DNA of 64,000 nucleotides from Odobenus rosmarus divergens (GCF_000321225.1 NW_004451517.1:620001-684000); one strand, 5' to 3'. Shown: positions 53,515 to 63,602, numbered from the stretch's first letter. Numbers and translations are program-made. The notes: generated by a model not told the origin, from the sequence alone.

Positions 53515-54345
53515 CGATCCAACCACCCATCCAGCTACCCATTCACCCATCCATCCTTCCATCCACCCATCCACCCACCCAACCACCCATCCATCCATCC
53601 ATCCATCCATCCATCTATCCATCCATCCATCCGTCCATCCGTCCGTCCGTCCGTCCATCCGTCCTTCCATCCCACCATCCGTCCATCTGTCCATCCATCC
53701 CACCATCCATCCATCCATCCGTCCGTCCATCCATCCATCCCGTCTACCCCTCCCTCCATCCTTCCATCCACCCATCGTCCATCCATCCATCCGTCCGTCC
53801 ATCCGTCCATCCGTCCGTCCATCCGTCCGTCCATCCGTCCATCCCACCGTCCGTCCGTCTGTCCATCCATCCCACCATCCATCCGTCCATCTGTCCATCC
53901 ATCCCACCATCCATCCATCCATCCGTCCGTCCATCCATCCATCCCGTCTACCCCTCCCTCCATCCTTCCATCCACCCATCCACCCACCCAACCACCCATC
54001 CATCCATCCGTCCATCCGTCCGTCCGTCCGTCCGTCCGTCCCACCGTCCGTCCATCTGTCCATCCATCCCACCATCCATCCATCCATCTGTCCATCCATC
54101 CCACCATCCATCCATCCATCCGTCCGTCCATCCATCCATCCCGTCTACCCCTCCCTCCATCCTTCCATCCACCCATCCACCCACCCACCCAACCATCCAT
54201 CCGTCCATCCAACCATTCAATCATCCACTCACCTATCCACCCACCCGTCCGCCCACCCGTCCATCCGCCCACCCACCCGTGCATGCCTCTATCCACCCAC
54301 CCACCCATCTACCCACATGTCCTCTCATCCACCCACCCATCCATC
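53515..54345. repeat. tetranucleotide array, (CCAT/CCGT)n, with about 200-bp higher-order units
   Basis: About 830 bases of CATC, CGTC and CACC tetramers. The anchor phrase CCATCCTTCCATCCACCCAT recurs at 53551, 53756, 53960 and 54157, spaced 205, 204 and 197 bases. The phrase CGTCTACCCCTCCCT precedes the last three. Four copies of a roughly 200-bp unit are therefore visible inside the simple repeat. Long Pro/Ser/His-rich (+) and Asp/Gly/Trp-rich (-) open frames are by-products. Confidence 0.95.
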
Positions 54346-54519
54346 GTCCATCCACTACAACATCAGTTGTAGTTTTACCCATTTTGCTACTGCAAAATGT
54401 GAGGAAGAGAGGATTAAAGGGTTATCTCTATTAATAATGTCAGTCTAGGAGTTCGCCTCCTAATACTTGGTGGACTTATGAAGAAGTTGCATGGCATGGG
54501 AATGAAGAACAACTGCACT
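54346..54519. other. unassigned intronic stretch
   Basis: Nothing recognised. Confidence 0.5.
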
Positions 54520-54715
54520 AGTGCTCAGTTACCTGAGCTCACACCCCAACTCAGTAACTTCCTGGCTAAATGACCTGGGGCAAGTCATGGTCTTACCATA
54601 GCCAATGGTGATGATAATATCGCTACACTGTAGGGTCGTGAGAGTTGAATGAGATGATGTATGTAGAATACTTGGGGCGGTGCCTGGCACATGGTGAGTA
54701 ATCTAACAAATGTGG
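54520..54715 (+). mobile_element. MIR relic
   Basis: 'cagttacctgagctcacacc', AACTTCCTGGCTAAATGACC, 'tggggcaagtcatggtctta', 'gtcgtgagagttgaatgaga', GTGCCTGGCACATGGTGAGT. Confidence 0.88.
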
Positions 54716-55030
54716 GCTTCTGTTCCCTGAGACTCCCAGCAACACAGAGGCTGTAAATTCCTGCCTTCCTGTCCCCCTATCCCGTTGGTGTGCCCCCCCT
54801 AACAAGTGTGAAGGATGAGTTTGCTTCAGAGTAGCTCCTTGTCCCCTGTGTGTATCTCTTTATGCCACTAACATACTCCCTTTTCCCATCACAGCTACTA
54901 AGGGGTCTCCAGGCCTGGATCTTGCTCTGATGCACCCACATTTGGGGGCCTGGTGGCCCTCCTCCTACCTCCCCTACTCCACATGGTCCTTCTCTCCAAC
55001 AGCGGCTGGCTGGTGACGGGGTGATGGAGC
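54716..55030. other. unassigned intronic stretch before exon 3
   Basis: Nothing recognised. Confidence 0.5.
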
Positions 55031-55073
55031 CATGACCTGCTGACCTGGGGCCTGTGCCTCTCCTCTCTTGCAG

Positions 55074-55222
55074 GGAGTCAGACCTGTTCCTGCTGGACAG
55101 CCGCACCCTCTGGGCCTCGGAGGAGGGCTGGCTGGTGTTCGACATCACTGCCACCAGCAACCACTGGGTGGTCAACCCACGGCACAATCTGGGCCTGCAG
55201 CTCTGCGTGGAGACCTTGGACG
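55074..55222 (+). CDS. BMP7: BMP7 exon 3 (prodomain, internal coding exon)
   Basis: This exon continues the BMP7 prodomain. It begins with G, completing the arginine codon split from exon 2, then gives 49 codons from [18 protein letters not shown] through [18 protein letters not shown] to VETLD, and ends with the first base of a split glycine codon. The acceptor is a strong pyrimidine tract plus CAG at 55071-55073, with a CTGAC branch-point candidate 30 bases upstream. The donor is GTAGGT at 55223. It corresponds to human residues 204-254, and the 149 bp length matches the human exon. One residue stands out: codon TGC gives Cys where human and mouse have Ser248. This part of the prodomain forms beta-strands of the arm domain. 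No frameshift or stop is present. Exon 4 is not in the window. Confidence 0.97.
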
Positions 55223-55589
55223 GTAGGTCTCCGGCCACCACCCCACTGATTCCGACACAGCCTGTGTTCTTGGATTCACGTAGGAGCTCAGCAAGCTCAT
55301 GCTTGTTTACATCAAAACAGGGCCCCCCAGCCCCCACCAGCCAGTACTCACTGTCCAGCCTTTTGATCCCAAGCAAAAATAGCACCTACCCCCTTTGCAA
55401 GAGAAGATTACACAGTTGGCCATAGCCCAGTTGGGTGAGGCCTCATTGCACAGAGTGAGGCTCTCACCAGCAGGGTTGGCATCTTCTGGGAAATGCAGGC
55501 CTGCTACGTTAGAACCAGCACTTTAACTGGGGACCCAGGTGATGGCTGAACACATAACCATCTGAGACGTGCTGACCCAGGCACCCCAA
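55223..55589. other. unassigned intronic stretch after exon 3
   Basis: Nothing recognised beyond the donor site. Confidence 0.5.
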
Positions 55590-55765
55590 CCTGGAGACAC
55601 AGGACATCCTGCGTGTCCTGTGCATGGCAGGATGTCTAACCAGCATCCCTGGCTTCTACCTACTAGGTGCCAGTAGCATCTCCCAAAAATGTCTCCAGAT
55701 GTTACCAAATGTTCCCTGCAGAGCAAAACTGCCCCTGGTTAAGGACCACAGCACTGGTGCAAGGA
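55590..55765 (-). mobile_element. hAT-type miniature transposon (MER20-like)
   Basis: 'ctgtgcatggcaggatgtct', CCAGCATCCCTGGCTTCTAC, 'tactaggtgccagtagcatc', 'aatgtctccagatgttacca', and CTGGTTAAGGACCACAGCAC at the end. Confidence 0.85.
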
Positions 55766-56044
55766 AGGCACGAAGCCCCTTCCAAGTGACCCCAAATGTG
55801 GTTCTGAGTCCCAAATACTTGGAAAGTCCACTGTTGGCCTGCGTCCCCCTGTGCCTCCCACTCACTCTCTGCCGGGCATCCACCTGCTCTGACAAGGGTG
55901 GCCAGAAGGCGAGTGGGAACCGGGGTGGGACTTCTTGCGCACACGCCTTCCCCCAAAGCGTGTTTCTTATTAAGTGGGGGATGGCTTTGGAGTGGGTAGC
56001 TTCTTCCTTACGCCAGCTTTCGGGAAAAAAAAACCCCAAACTAG
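55766..56044. other. unassigned intronic stretch
   Basis: Nothing recognised. Confidence 0.5.
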
Positions 56045-56400
56045 AAACACATTGATTTTAGAATAGGTAATACTTACCAGTGGCTTAAAAGGCAAGTTAC
56101 AGATGCGTGCAAGGGTGCAGCCCTCCCCGGGGCCACTGCCTCAGCTGCTCCCTTCCATCCCAGAGGCACCTGCTGTTTCCATGTTCCTGGCTGTCTTTTC
56201 AGAAATGCCCTCTGGGTGTTTAAACAACTGCACATAGATTCTGCTTTGCTTTTATTTTATTCCTCCTGCAAGTAGTGACATAGTATATATGGTGTTGTCT
56301 GCCTTGCTCTTTTTTTTTTTCACCCGACAACTTAACCTTGAAGGTTGGCCCTTTGCAGCCATGGACAAGCTGCCCTATTTGTTCAGGGGCCGTTGTGTTT
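56045..56400 (-). mobile_element. possible L1 relic, minus strand
   Basis: 'agaataggtaatacttacca', 'gacatagtatatatggtgtt', and TTTCACCCGACAACTTAACC resemble a decayed antisense L1 segment. Weak. Confidence 0.4.
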
Positions 56401-56419
56401 TTGCATATGTGGGGAGTGA

Positions 56420-56530
56420 GTGTAGCTTTGCCGCTCATTCGCCGTGTGACTTTGGACAAATTCCCTAACCTTCCAGAGCCTCCTCATCTCCAACACACAG
56501 GGCCATAGGGGGCATTAATACAGAAGGAAT
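56420..56530 (+). mobile_element. MIR relic
   Basis: 'tgtagctttgccgctcattc', GCCGTGTGACTTTGGACAAA, 'ccttccagagcctcctcatc'. Confidence 0.75.
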
Positions 56531-56549
56531 TTTAAAATAGTGCCCTAGT

Positions 56550-56650
56550 GTGTGTAGGAATCGCCCGGGCATCTCGTTAAAATGCAGATTCTGATTCAAC
56601 AGGTCTGGAGCGGAGGAGGCTGCCGTAGAGGCGGCTGGTCCTGGGCCATG
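56550..56650 (+). mobile_element. MER5A-like fragment
   Basis: 'ggaatcgcccgggcatctcg', TTAAAATGCAGATTCTGATT, 'caacaggtctggagcggag'. Confidence 0.75.
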
Positions 56651-56724
56651 CGTTGGGAAACAGAGGCTGAGTCTAGACCCGATGCCTAGGACACACGCCC
56701 TGAGCCAGGGCTGTTGCTTCTGTT

Positions 56725-56895
56725 ATTAATGGTGGTGGTGGTGTTAATTCCTGCTCCTGACTTATCCACGCCCCCCTGGGAAGGACATGTCAGTGTTTTC
56801 TGGTCCTTTGCTCTTACAAACACGGCTGCAGTGGAAAACCTCAGTGCACACGTCGTTGTCCACTTGAGTGTAGCTCTGGGATAAATTCCTGAAAG
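56725..56895 (-). mobile_element. L1 relic, minus strand
   Basis: 'cacggctgcagtggaaaacc', TCAGTGCACACGTCGTTGTC, 'cacttgagtgtagctctggg', ATAAATTCCTGAAAGGC are antisense L1 text. Confidence 0.6.
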
Positions 56896-56909
56896 GCACA
56901 AATTCAGCC

Positions 56910-57190
56910 TGCATCCTGTTTTTCTGTGGCCTGAGCTGAAAATAGTTTTCACATTTTTAAATGGGGGAGGAACATCAAAAGAAAAAGACCATCTCATGAC
57001 ATGTAAAATAAGATGAAGTTCACGTTGTGGTGTCCATAAAGTTTTATTAGTACACAGCCACACTCACTCATTTACATATTGTCTAGGCCTGCTTTTATGT
57101 TATCACAGCAGGGTTAAGTAGTCGTGACGGAGACTCTGTGGTCCACAAAGTTGAAAAGATTTATTATTTTCAGATGATTATTTATAGACA
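56910..57190 (+). mobile_element. hAT-type nonautonomous DNA transposon
   Basis: 'gcatcctgtttttctgtggc', 'cataaagttttattagtaca', CAGCCACACTCACTCATTTA, 'catattgtctaggcctgctt', 'gactctgtggtccacaaagt'. Same family as 8180 and 62455. Confidence 0.8.
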
Positions 57191-57445
57191 AAGTGTGCAA
57201 TCCCTCTTGTATGCCAGAACTTCTCAAACGGTGTCCCATGAAGTGTCGATGGGTGTCCTGGAGGAAGGGAAGCATTCGTGATCAGTTAAGTGTGAGAAAG
57301 GCCAGGTTGGATAAACTAAGCAGGTTTCTCTGCAGGACTTCTCAGAACCTTTATTTTGCCAGTGTCCGTTGTGAATTTCCTGATGGGGAATAGAGCATAG
57401 AGGAATTCTAAACTTATTTGACAGTAGAGTCATTCAACTCTTTTT
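57191..57445. repeat. probable hAT-like relic
   Basis: 'ccagaacttctcaaacggtg', 'gcaggacttctcagaacctt', TATTTTGCCAGTGTCCGTTG. A related phrase occurs near 45400. Family not assigned. Confidence 0.4.
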
Positions 57446-57779
57446 TACTCACAAGCTCCTAAGGAACATACTGGAGATGAAGTAAAAATGGGGCTACGGT
57501 AGATTTGACTCCTCTCTTCAGAGTGACCATTTCCCTGGACTTGCGGATATTGTCTAGATCTTCCAGCTTGACCTTGATGGGTCCTGTGCTTCTCTGCCCT
57601 GTCTGCCCTGCTGGCTTGGGGTGGCCCAAGTTTGGTTTTTCTCTTAAGTGACACCCAACCCAGTTCCTCTAGTGTCAGGCTTGCCATCACCTTTCTCCCC
57701 CAAAGTCTGGGGCTTTGTGCCCTTATTTCCTCCAGCTTCTGCTCCCCCCAGAATGCAGGTGAGGCTTGGCACTCATTGC
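57446..57779. other. unassigned intronic stretch
   Basis: Nothing recognised. Confidence 0.5.
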
Positions 57780-57990
57780 GATGGCACAGCCTGATGGTTA
57801 AAGCTTGGGCCCAGGAGGCCAGACTCATCAGGTTCAAACCTCACCTCTACTGTTTCTACCCACATGATCCAGAGTGAGTCACTTAATGTCCCTCATCTGG
57901 AAAGTGGGGTTAATAATAGTTTCCACCTTCCAGGGTGGTGGTGAAGGATCAGATGAGCTCATGCAAGTGAAGAGTTTAATTGTTCAACTT
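57780..57990 (+). mobile_element. MIR relic
   Basis: 'ctgatggttaaagcttgggc', CCAGACTCATCAGGTTCAAA, 'gtgagtcacttaatgtccct', CATCTGGAAAGTGGGGTTAA, 'ggatcagatgagctcatgca'. Confidence 0.9.
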
Positions 57991-58489
57991 GGAGCAACCA
58001 CTGAGCCCAGAGTCAGTGCTTTATGCCATGATCTCTTGTAATTCCCACCATGGAGCCACAAGGCAGATGCTACCAGTAAGATCCTCATGGGACGGAAGGC
58101 CCCTGACAGGTGTGCGGCTGCATGTTCTGGCAGCCACCTGGGGACCCCTCTTCATCTATGGGGAGGATAGCCTAGTGCTCGTAAGATGCTGCCCAGGATC
58201 CGGGCAAGGATCAGAAGCTGTACGCGTGACTCAGGACCTGTCTCCTCTCCTCCTGCCCCCTCCCAGACGGGGCGCCCAGAGCTGGGCATGGATGCCACCA
58301 TCCAGGGATTTGGCTGCTCTGTCCAGGCACTGTGCATGCCCAGGAAGCAAGTTTGGCCTGGTGGCCTGGGTCAGGGAAGGACCACCCACTCAGACCATCA
58401 GAGAAGGATAAAGGGTACAATGGCTAACTGGGGGGTATGAATTTCGGGATCTTTGTGGAAATGAGATAAGAAGCAAGTGAGCCCAGCGT
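57991..58489. other. unassigned intronic stretch
   Basis: Nothing recognised. Confidence 0.5.
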
Positions 58490-58690
58490 TTCTGAAACCA
58501 TGGGCTCTCCTGGCTATGTAGTTGCTTTCCCTCTGACCCCGGTGTCCCTCAGAATCCCCTGGGGGGCATGTTGAACTTAACTGATTCCCAGGTCCCACCC
58601 CAGACCCACTGATGCTGAGTCCCTGAGGATTGGGCCCAGAAAGCTGCCTTTTCTCACGAGCTCCCTGAGTAACTTGGGGCCTGGCCAAGT
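58490..58690 (+). mobile_element. hAT-type miniature transposon (MER5A-like)
   Basis: 'ccctcagaatcccctggggg', 'aactgattcccaggtcccac', CCCAGACCCACTGATGCTGA, 'tttctcacgagctccctgag'. Confidence 0.75.
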
Positions 58691-59869
58691 GCTGACATGC
58701 TGGCAGAGTCATGCCCCATGTTTTGGGGTCCCTGCTAATAAGATGATGCTCAGGCTGAGCACACCATCATGTTAAATGCCTGCACCCGTGAAAGACCAGC
58801 AGAGCCTGTTGGGGAGTCCATGCATTTGGGGCTCTGTTTGCTGGCACACCACGGCTGTGTTTCTTGTAGAAGCAGTCGGGCCCCTGTCCCAGGGGCTCCT
58901 GCTGGCATTCACCTAAACTCAGTGAGCCCCGCTGCCTCCTACAGCACCTGGGCAAGCCGAGTTCCAGGGCGGTGGCACCCCTGCCCAGCCCCCAGTGCCC
59001 GCTCTGGGAGGAAAGGAGAAGGGGCACCGAGTCAGGTACAGCGTCTAATCCTTGTCCAGACCCTAGCAGCATCTTGCAGCCACTAGGTGGCTGCTGGAAT
59101 ATGGAGCCTGTCCCCTCTCAAGAGGCCCCAGTTTTCACACCCATACAATGGGCATGTTGATGGTAGTTATACTGGTGAGCTTGCTTCCATCCTAGTGAGG
59201 CACAGACGTCACAGATCTTCTTTGAGAAGCTTTATGTCTGGTGCGAGGGGAGCTTCCTGCTCAGCGGGTCTCCAAATCCCTCCTGAGACCACCCAGGAGG
59301 AAGACCTCCCTCTCCCTCCAGCTGCGCCTTCCTTTTAGTGCCCCTGGGGAGCAGCACAGAGCGTGCCTGTGTGGGGGAGAAGCCCATAAACGCTCCGGGC
59401 ACCTGTGGCTCATCGGGAGCCAACTGGGGAGCATTGTCTCATCGGAGGACAGGACGCTGTGGGAAGGAGGGCTGGCGTCTACTTGTCTTTCCCTTTGTAC
59501 AGAAGGCAAGAGGAAAGGCAGCTGCTCCCAAGCCACACAGGCGGTGCTCTGCACTCCAGGGGCGGGTGGGAGAGGAGAAGAGGCATGAATGGAGGGGTGC
59601 TGACGCGTTCTGGCTCCCCGAGTGGAGGGCTCGTCAGCTGACAAGGGGGCTGTGCCCGTGGTGCCGGTGAGGGCTGAACCCTCGCTGCAGGCCAGGCTGC
59701 TGGCTCGGGGCTCCCGTGCAGAACAGGGACAGACCCACACGGGTCCCGCCCGGGGCCAGCAGCCCAGGCCCTGCTCCTCGGGCAGCCGCATGTCGTGTTG
59801 GGCAGCGCGATGCCTTGTCCCTTCTTCTGTTCCACGGGTGCAATAATGGTCGGGCAGAAGAGTGAATTC
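58691..59869. other. unassigned intronic stretch
   Basis: GC-rich. A short MIR-like piece (CCCAGTTTTCACACCCATAC) lies near 59127. A 425-codon minus-strand open frame spans 59261-60538, but it crosses a MIR relic and has no protein likeness. Confidence 0.5.
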
Positions 59870-60090
59870 CTGTGAAATGCTGAGCCCTGTGCCTGGCACC
59901 CTATCCATGCTCCCTGCACACTCGATGGGATCATCATGGTTGCCTTCAACGAGCTTCGTGCTTTTGGGGACCTGCCCAGGGAGCGCGGCTCTTAGCATCA
60001 ACACGTTAGCAGACGAGGAAACCGGGGCCGAGAAGGGGGAGCCACCTGCCTGAAGTCGCCCAGTTCCCTGGGTAGACCTGGGCTTCGCCC
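59870..60090 (-). mobile_element. MIR relic, minus strand
   Basis: 'gagccctgtgcctggcaccc', ACGTTAGCAGACGAGGAAAC, 'cctgcctgaagtcgcccagt' follow the reverse MIR order with divergence. Confidence 0.6.
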
Positions 60091-60091
60091 A

Positions 60092-60127
60092 GGAGTGGGA
60101 ACAGAGCCTGCTCAGACAGCTTTGTTG
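60092..60127 (+). repeat. 36-bp exact repeat, copy 1
   Basis: Begins GGAGTGGGAACAGAGCCTGC and ends GCTTTGTTG. Identical in all 36 bases and same orientation to 63046-63081; flanks unrelated. Confidence 0.95.
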
Positions 60128-61194
60128 AACAATTAAACTCTTCACTGACTCCAGCCCCCCAACTTGCACTCTTCGCTGAAACGCCTTCGGAGGAATGTGG
60201 TCCGCAGGGACCAGGCTTGAGGAGTGTGTACTCCATGAGCGCCTGCCAGGTACACGGCTGGGCCCTGCCGACAGACAGCTTGGGACCCTACAGCGTCCTG
60301 CTTCCTGCCTGGGAAGGAAAGTGTTTGAGAAAGAACCCAGAGGCCAGTGCACTTCCCGCAGGACCAACAGAAGTGGCCAGGGCTGCATTTGACTCTTGTG
60401 GGCTTCTCCCTCCATAAAAAAAAAAATAGTAAAAATGATGTTTTGTGACCATGTTGGTATAAAGATGAATATAATCCTTGCTGAATTAAAAATGAAAACA
60501 TTTTCATGGGCCCCTGAAAGTACTATGGCCCTGGGCACCGTACCTGCAGACAGGATGGCCCCGGGTCCTGCGTCCCAGGCTGGGGAGCAATGCTGGCCTC
60601 TCCCTGCCCCAGCACCTGGGTGTTAGAACCAGCTTCCTATAGTCGAGAGCCTCTCCACCTGCACTGGAAACACATTTCTTCACTCAACAAACATTTGATG
60701 AGCCCGGGATTGTTGTAGGCACTGGGGTAGGGCCCGAAGGATTTTGCTGTCACATCGCCCACGTTCTCGTCGGAAGGTGGACAGTGACGAGACCGTATTC
60801 TAAAGGTCGGGGAGGAGGCTGTGAAGACAAGTTCTGGGGTTCTCAGGAGGGCTTCCAGCTGCTCTCTGGGTCCATACCCATGGTTTTTCCGCTGCCACCT
60901 TCCGTCCCAAAGCCGCGGGCAGACGAAGACCCTGCTTCGGGCTTGAGACACTTTTGTCCTTGCGGACGTGCAAACACCTGGTCATTTGTTCCCAAGACAA
61001 GGACTCCAGCCTCTTGTCCAGAGAAGAAATCACTCAGAGGCTCAGGAGGGCGGTGTCGAAAAGCCCGACCTCTAATCCAAGAAGACAATCTGGCGGCCTC
61101 ATTTGCCCCCCTCAGGCCTCCTTGCCTCCAGCCGCTGCTCGTAGATGAGGAGGCCTGGTCTCCCCACTCTTGCCCCACCCCGTCTGCTTCCTGA
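60128..61194. other. unassigned intronic stretch
   Basis: A 13-A run at 60415-60426 region and a possible old-repeat fragment at 60672-60790 (CTCAACAAACATTTGATGAG) are present. Nothing else recognised. Confidence 0.45.
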
Positions 61195-61470
61195 AGTCAG
61201 ACACACTGAATGTTCTGAATGTCTGTGCGAAAACGGAGCCTCTCGCTTCCCTCCTCGGGCGCGGGAGCATGTGCCCCTCTTCTTCATCAGCCCCGACGGG
61301 ATTGAATGGGATTGCAAGGCATTTAAAGGATAGAGGGCGTCTGCTGTCCCAGTGTGATGCTCGGTGGCGGCGGCAGCGGTGGCGGCGGCGGCGGCGGCTG
61401 GGACGGGACCGGGAGGTGAGCCATTCGCCCAGGGCGGCTGTGCAGAACAGGCCCTGTAAAGCCGAGGTTG
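61195..61470. promoter_or_regulatory. CpG-rich candidate regulatory element with (GGC)n
   Basis: Repeat-free text with words such as GACGGGATTGAATGGGATTG (61295 area) and GGCATTTAAAGGATAGAGGG leads into a GGC-repeat segment at about 61363-61400 and then GGGACGGGACCGGGAGGTGAGC. AG|GTGAGC there is a good splice-donor match. This could be an intragenic CpG-rich enhancer or an alternative first exon. No start codon or transcript evidence is available. Confidence 0.4.
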
Positions 61471-62179
61471 GCGAGTGATCCCGCCCACAGCGCGCAGCTG
61501 GCTCCAAGGTGCCGTCACCCTTGTGATTGCTTCACATCCTGTTTGTTCAGAAGCCGAGTGAGAGACAGGAGGAGGCCTTGATGACCCAGAGGCTGGGATG
61601 GGTCCTTCCCGGGCTGGGTGGGCAGCAGTGGCTGGGACAACATTGGGTCATCGGGGACAGGCAGATGTCACAAGTGTTAACTCCGTTCTCACCTGTCACT
61701 TGGGCCTTGGTCCACGGAGACAAGTGGCTGGAATTAATGTGTTTTGTACAATCGGCGAAGAGCATTCTGCTGCTGTGGGCCTCCACGGGGGATCCAGTGG
61801 CTCTGGGCCTGGAAAACAAAGAAGCCACAAGAAAACCAAAATGTCGCCTTCTCTGTGATTGGGTTGTGCTCTCTCCTCTCCCGAGAGGCCCCATTTGGGC
61901 TCCATGCCTCTTCCTGGGGAGCTTCCCCTGGGCTGGGCATGCTGATTCTGCTCCTGCCTCTCCAGGACCTGCCAACGGTGGCCTGATGCACTGGCTCGTC
62001 CCTGCCCTCCGCACCAGAGTCCTGCATCCACACCACCCCCCACCGGCTCACCTCTTGGAAGACCTTCCTCCTCATGCCTTAGGGAATCCTTCCCACAGTT
62101 TGGAGGCTCTGAGGTTGCCCACATTCACGCCCAAGCAATCTTTTCCTTCCTGTGTTTCCATCCACCTGGACTCAGTGAT
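61471..62179. other. unassigned intronic stretch
   Basis: Nothing recognised; open frames on both strands overlap without protein likeness. Confidence 0.5.
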
Positions 62180-62305
62180 GGTTTGGCGGTTACGTTCACA
62201 GCTTCGAGCCAGCTTCCCCATCTGTAAATCTGGGGTCAGGAGGCCGACCTGAGGAGGAATGGGCTCAGCACGGTGCCTGGCGCAGAGCAAATGCTCAGTA
62301 ATGGT
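62180..62305 (+). mobile_element. MIR relic, 3' half
   Basis: 'cttccccatctgtaaatctg', CAGCACGGTGCCTGGCGCAG, 'agcaaatgctcagtaatgg'. Confidence 0.75.
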
Positions 62306-62454
62306 TGTTTCTCATATTTATTGTGAGCCAACAATGGGTAGAACCAACTCTGTCAGGAATACTTTCATGGGCAAATAACAGACAAAGTGCCTTATCTCGG
62401 GGCAGTTATGGTTTCCTTTACAAGTCTGGAAGTATGTGGATCCAGGGTTGATTA
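62306..62454. other. unassigned intronic stretch
   Basis: Nothing recognised. Confidence 0.5.
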
Positions 62455-62690
62455 GAGCAGATGTCAGCAAACTTTTCCTATAAAGTACCAGATGGTAAGT
62501 GTTCTAGGCCTTGTGGGTCAGATAGTCTCTGTCACAGCTCCTCAACTGTGGCTTTAGAGCATGAAAGCAGGTGGTAAATATGTACACCAATGTGCAAGGT
62601 GGTTCCAATAAAACTTTATTTGCAAAAACAGGCGTTAGGCTGCATTTGGCCTGCAGGCTGTAGTTTGCCAACCCCTGGGTTGGCAGAATC
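62455..62690. mobile_element. hAT-type nonautonomous DNA transposon
   Basis: Near-complete copy: GATGTCAGCAAACTTTTCCT at the left, 'gccttgtgggtcagatagtc', 'ccaataaaactttatttgca', and GTAGTTTGCCAACCCCTGGG at the right. Same family as 8180 and 56910. Confidence 0.88.
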
Positions 62691-63045
62691 AACAACAGTC
62701 AAGATCTTTTCCCTCCTGGCCCCACGTTGTGTCCTGAGACTCATCACATCACATTTGGCAAGATGGTGGCCTCCACATCCCCAAGCATGGAGGAAGGAAA
62801 CAGGTGGACTAGATAAAGGATCTTCTTTCCTACTGCCTGCCTTTTTAGGGAGGAGAGCATCTCTGAGAAGCCTGCAGCACCCATCCTAGAATGAGCTGTA
62901 TGTGAGACTAGGAAGGGTCTGTTTGCAGCCTTCTCGTGTGGAGAAGGGCCAGGGACAAAGGGGCTGGGCATGGCATGTGCAGCCACAGCCAGCCGCTTCT
63001 GCCTCACTGAATGCTTCTAGGATTGGGCCTTCTCCACTCAGCTCT
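62691..63045. other. unassigned intronic stretch
   Basis: Nothing recognised. Confidence 0.5.
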
Positions 63046-63081
63046 GGAGTGGGAACAGAGCCTGCTCAGACAGCTTTGTTG
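63046..63081 (+). repeat. 36-bp exact repeat, copy 2
   Basis: Identical to 60092-60127 over all 36 bases, 2,954 bases further on. Not part of any repeat family I recognise. Confidence 0.95.
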
Positions 63082-63119
63082 GCCTTTCAGATATCAGGTG
63101 TGATGATTTGGGAACAGGT

Positions 63120-63602
63120 GGACACATGGAATGTGCGAAGGCTGTGGGAAATAAGCAGCACAAAGGATTTCGCTTCTGCTTTCCATCACAGCAAGGACAA
63201 TGTAGGTTCATGCAAACCCTGGTGGTGAATGTTTCTCATATTCATGACCATCCAAGCTGGAAGCACCCTAGGTGTCCTCCACTAGGTAAATGGATCAACA
63301 AGCTGGGTCAGAGCCATACCGTGGAATACTACTCAGCGACGGGATCAAATCCATACTATGGAATAGTACTCAGTGACCAGGTCAAAACCATACTATGGAA
63401 TAGTACTCAGCAACAGGGAAATGAGCAACTGGAACATGCAACCCCAGAGGCGAATCTCAAAGACATCCAGATGGAAGTAAGCTGAAGCAGAAGACAGTGA
63501 GAGTCCACGTACATGAAATGTCAAGAAAATGCAAAGCTATGGGGGTGAGAACAGGTCACTAGTTGCCAGAGGCTGGGAGTGGAGCAAGAACAGGTCTAGA
63601 AA
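63120..63602 (+). mobile_element. L1 3' segment relic with internal tandem triplication
   Basis: ORF2-tail text: 'gaatgtttctcatattcatg', 'ctccactaggtaaatggatc', ACCGTGGAATACTACTCAGC, 'ggtcactagttgccagaggc'. Three tandem units of 36-37 bases (63305-63340, 63341-63377, 63378-63414) each end in a TACTCAG phrase, where ordinary L1 has one. Confidence 0.85.

Larger units (their letters stand above)
28054..55073 (+). other. BMP7: BMP7 intron 2, complete
   Basis: This 27,020-bp intron runs from donor GTGGGT to a CAG acceptor and is phase 2. It holds ancient MIR, L2, L1, MaLR and hAT relics, only two Can-SINEs, and three large simple-sequence arrays (32.0, 40.2 and 53.5 kb). The first 120 bases after the donor are very GC- and CpG-rich. 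Confidence 0.93.

Noticed and set aside
32030..54345. The regularly spaced anchors look superficially like CRISPR repeats and spacers
   Set aside because: The intervening DNA is the same simple repeat rather than unique spacers, and the DNA is mammalian.
53415..54434. 339-codon Pro/Ser/His-rich open frame and its Asp/Gly/Trp-rich antisense partners
   Set aside because: They are products of the CATC/CGTC array.
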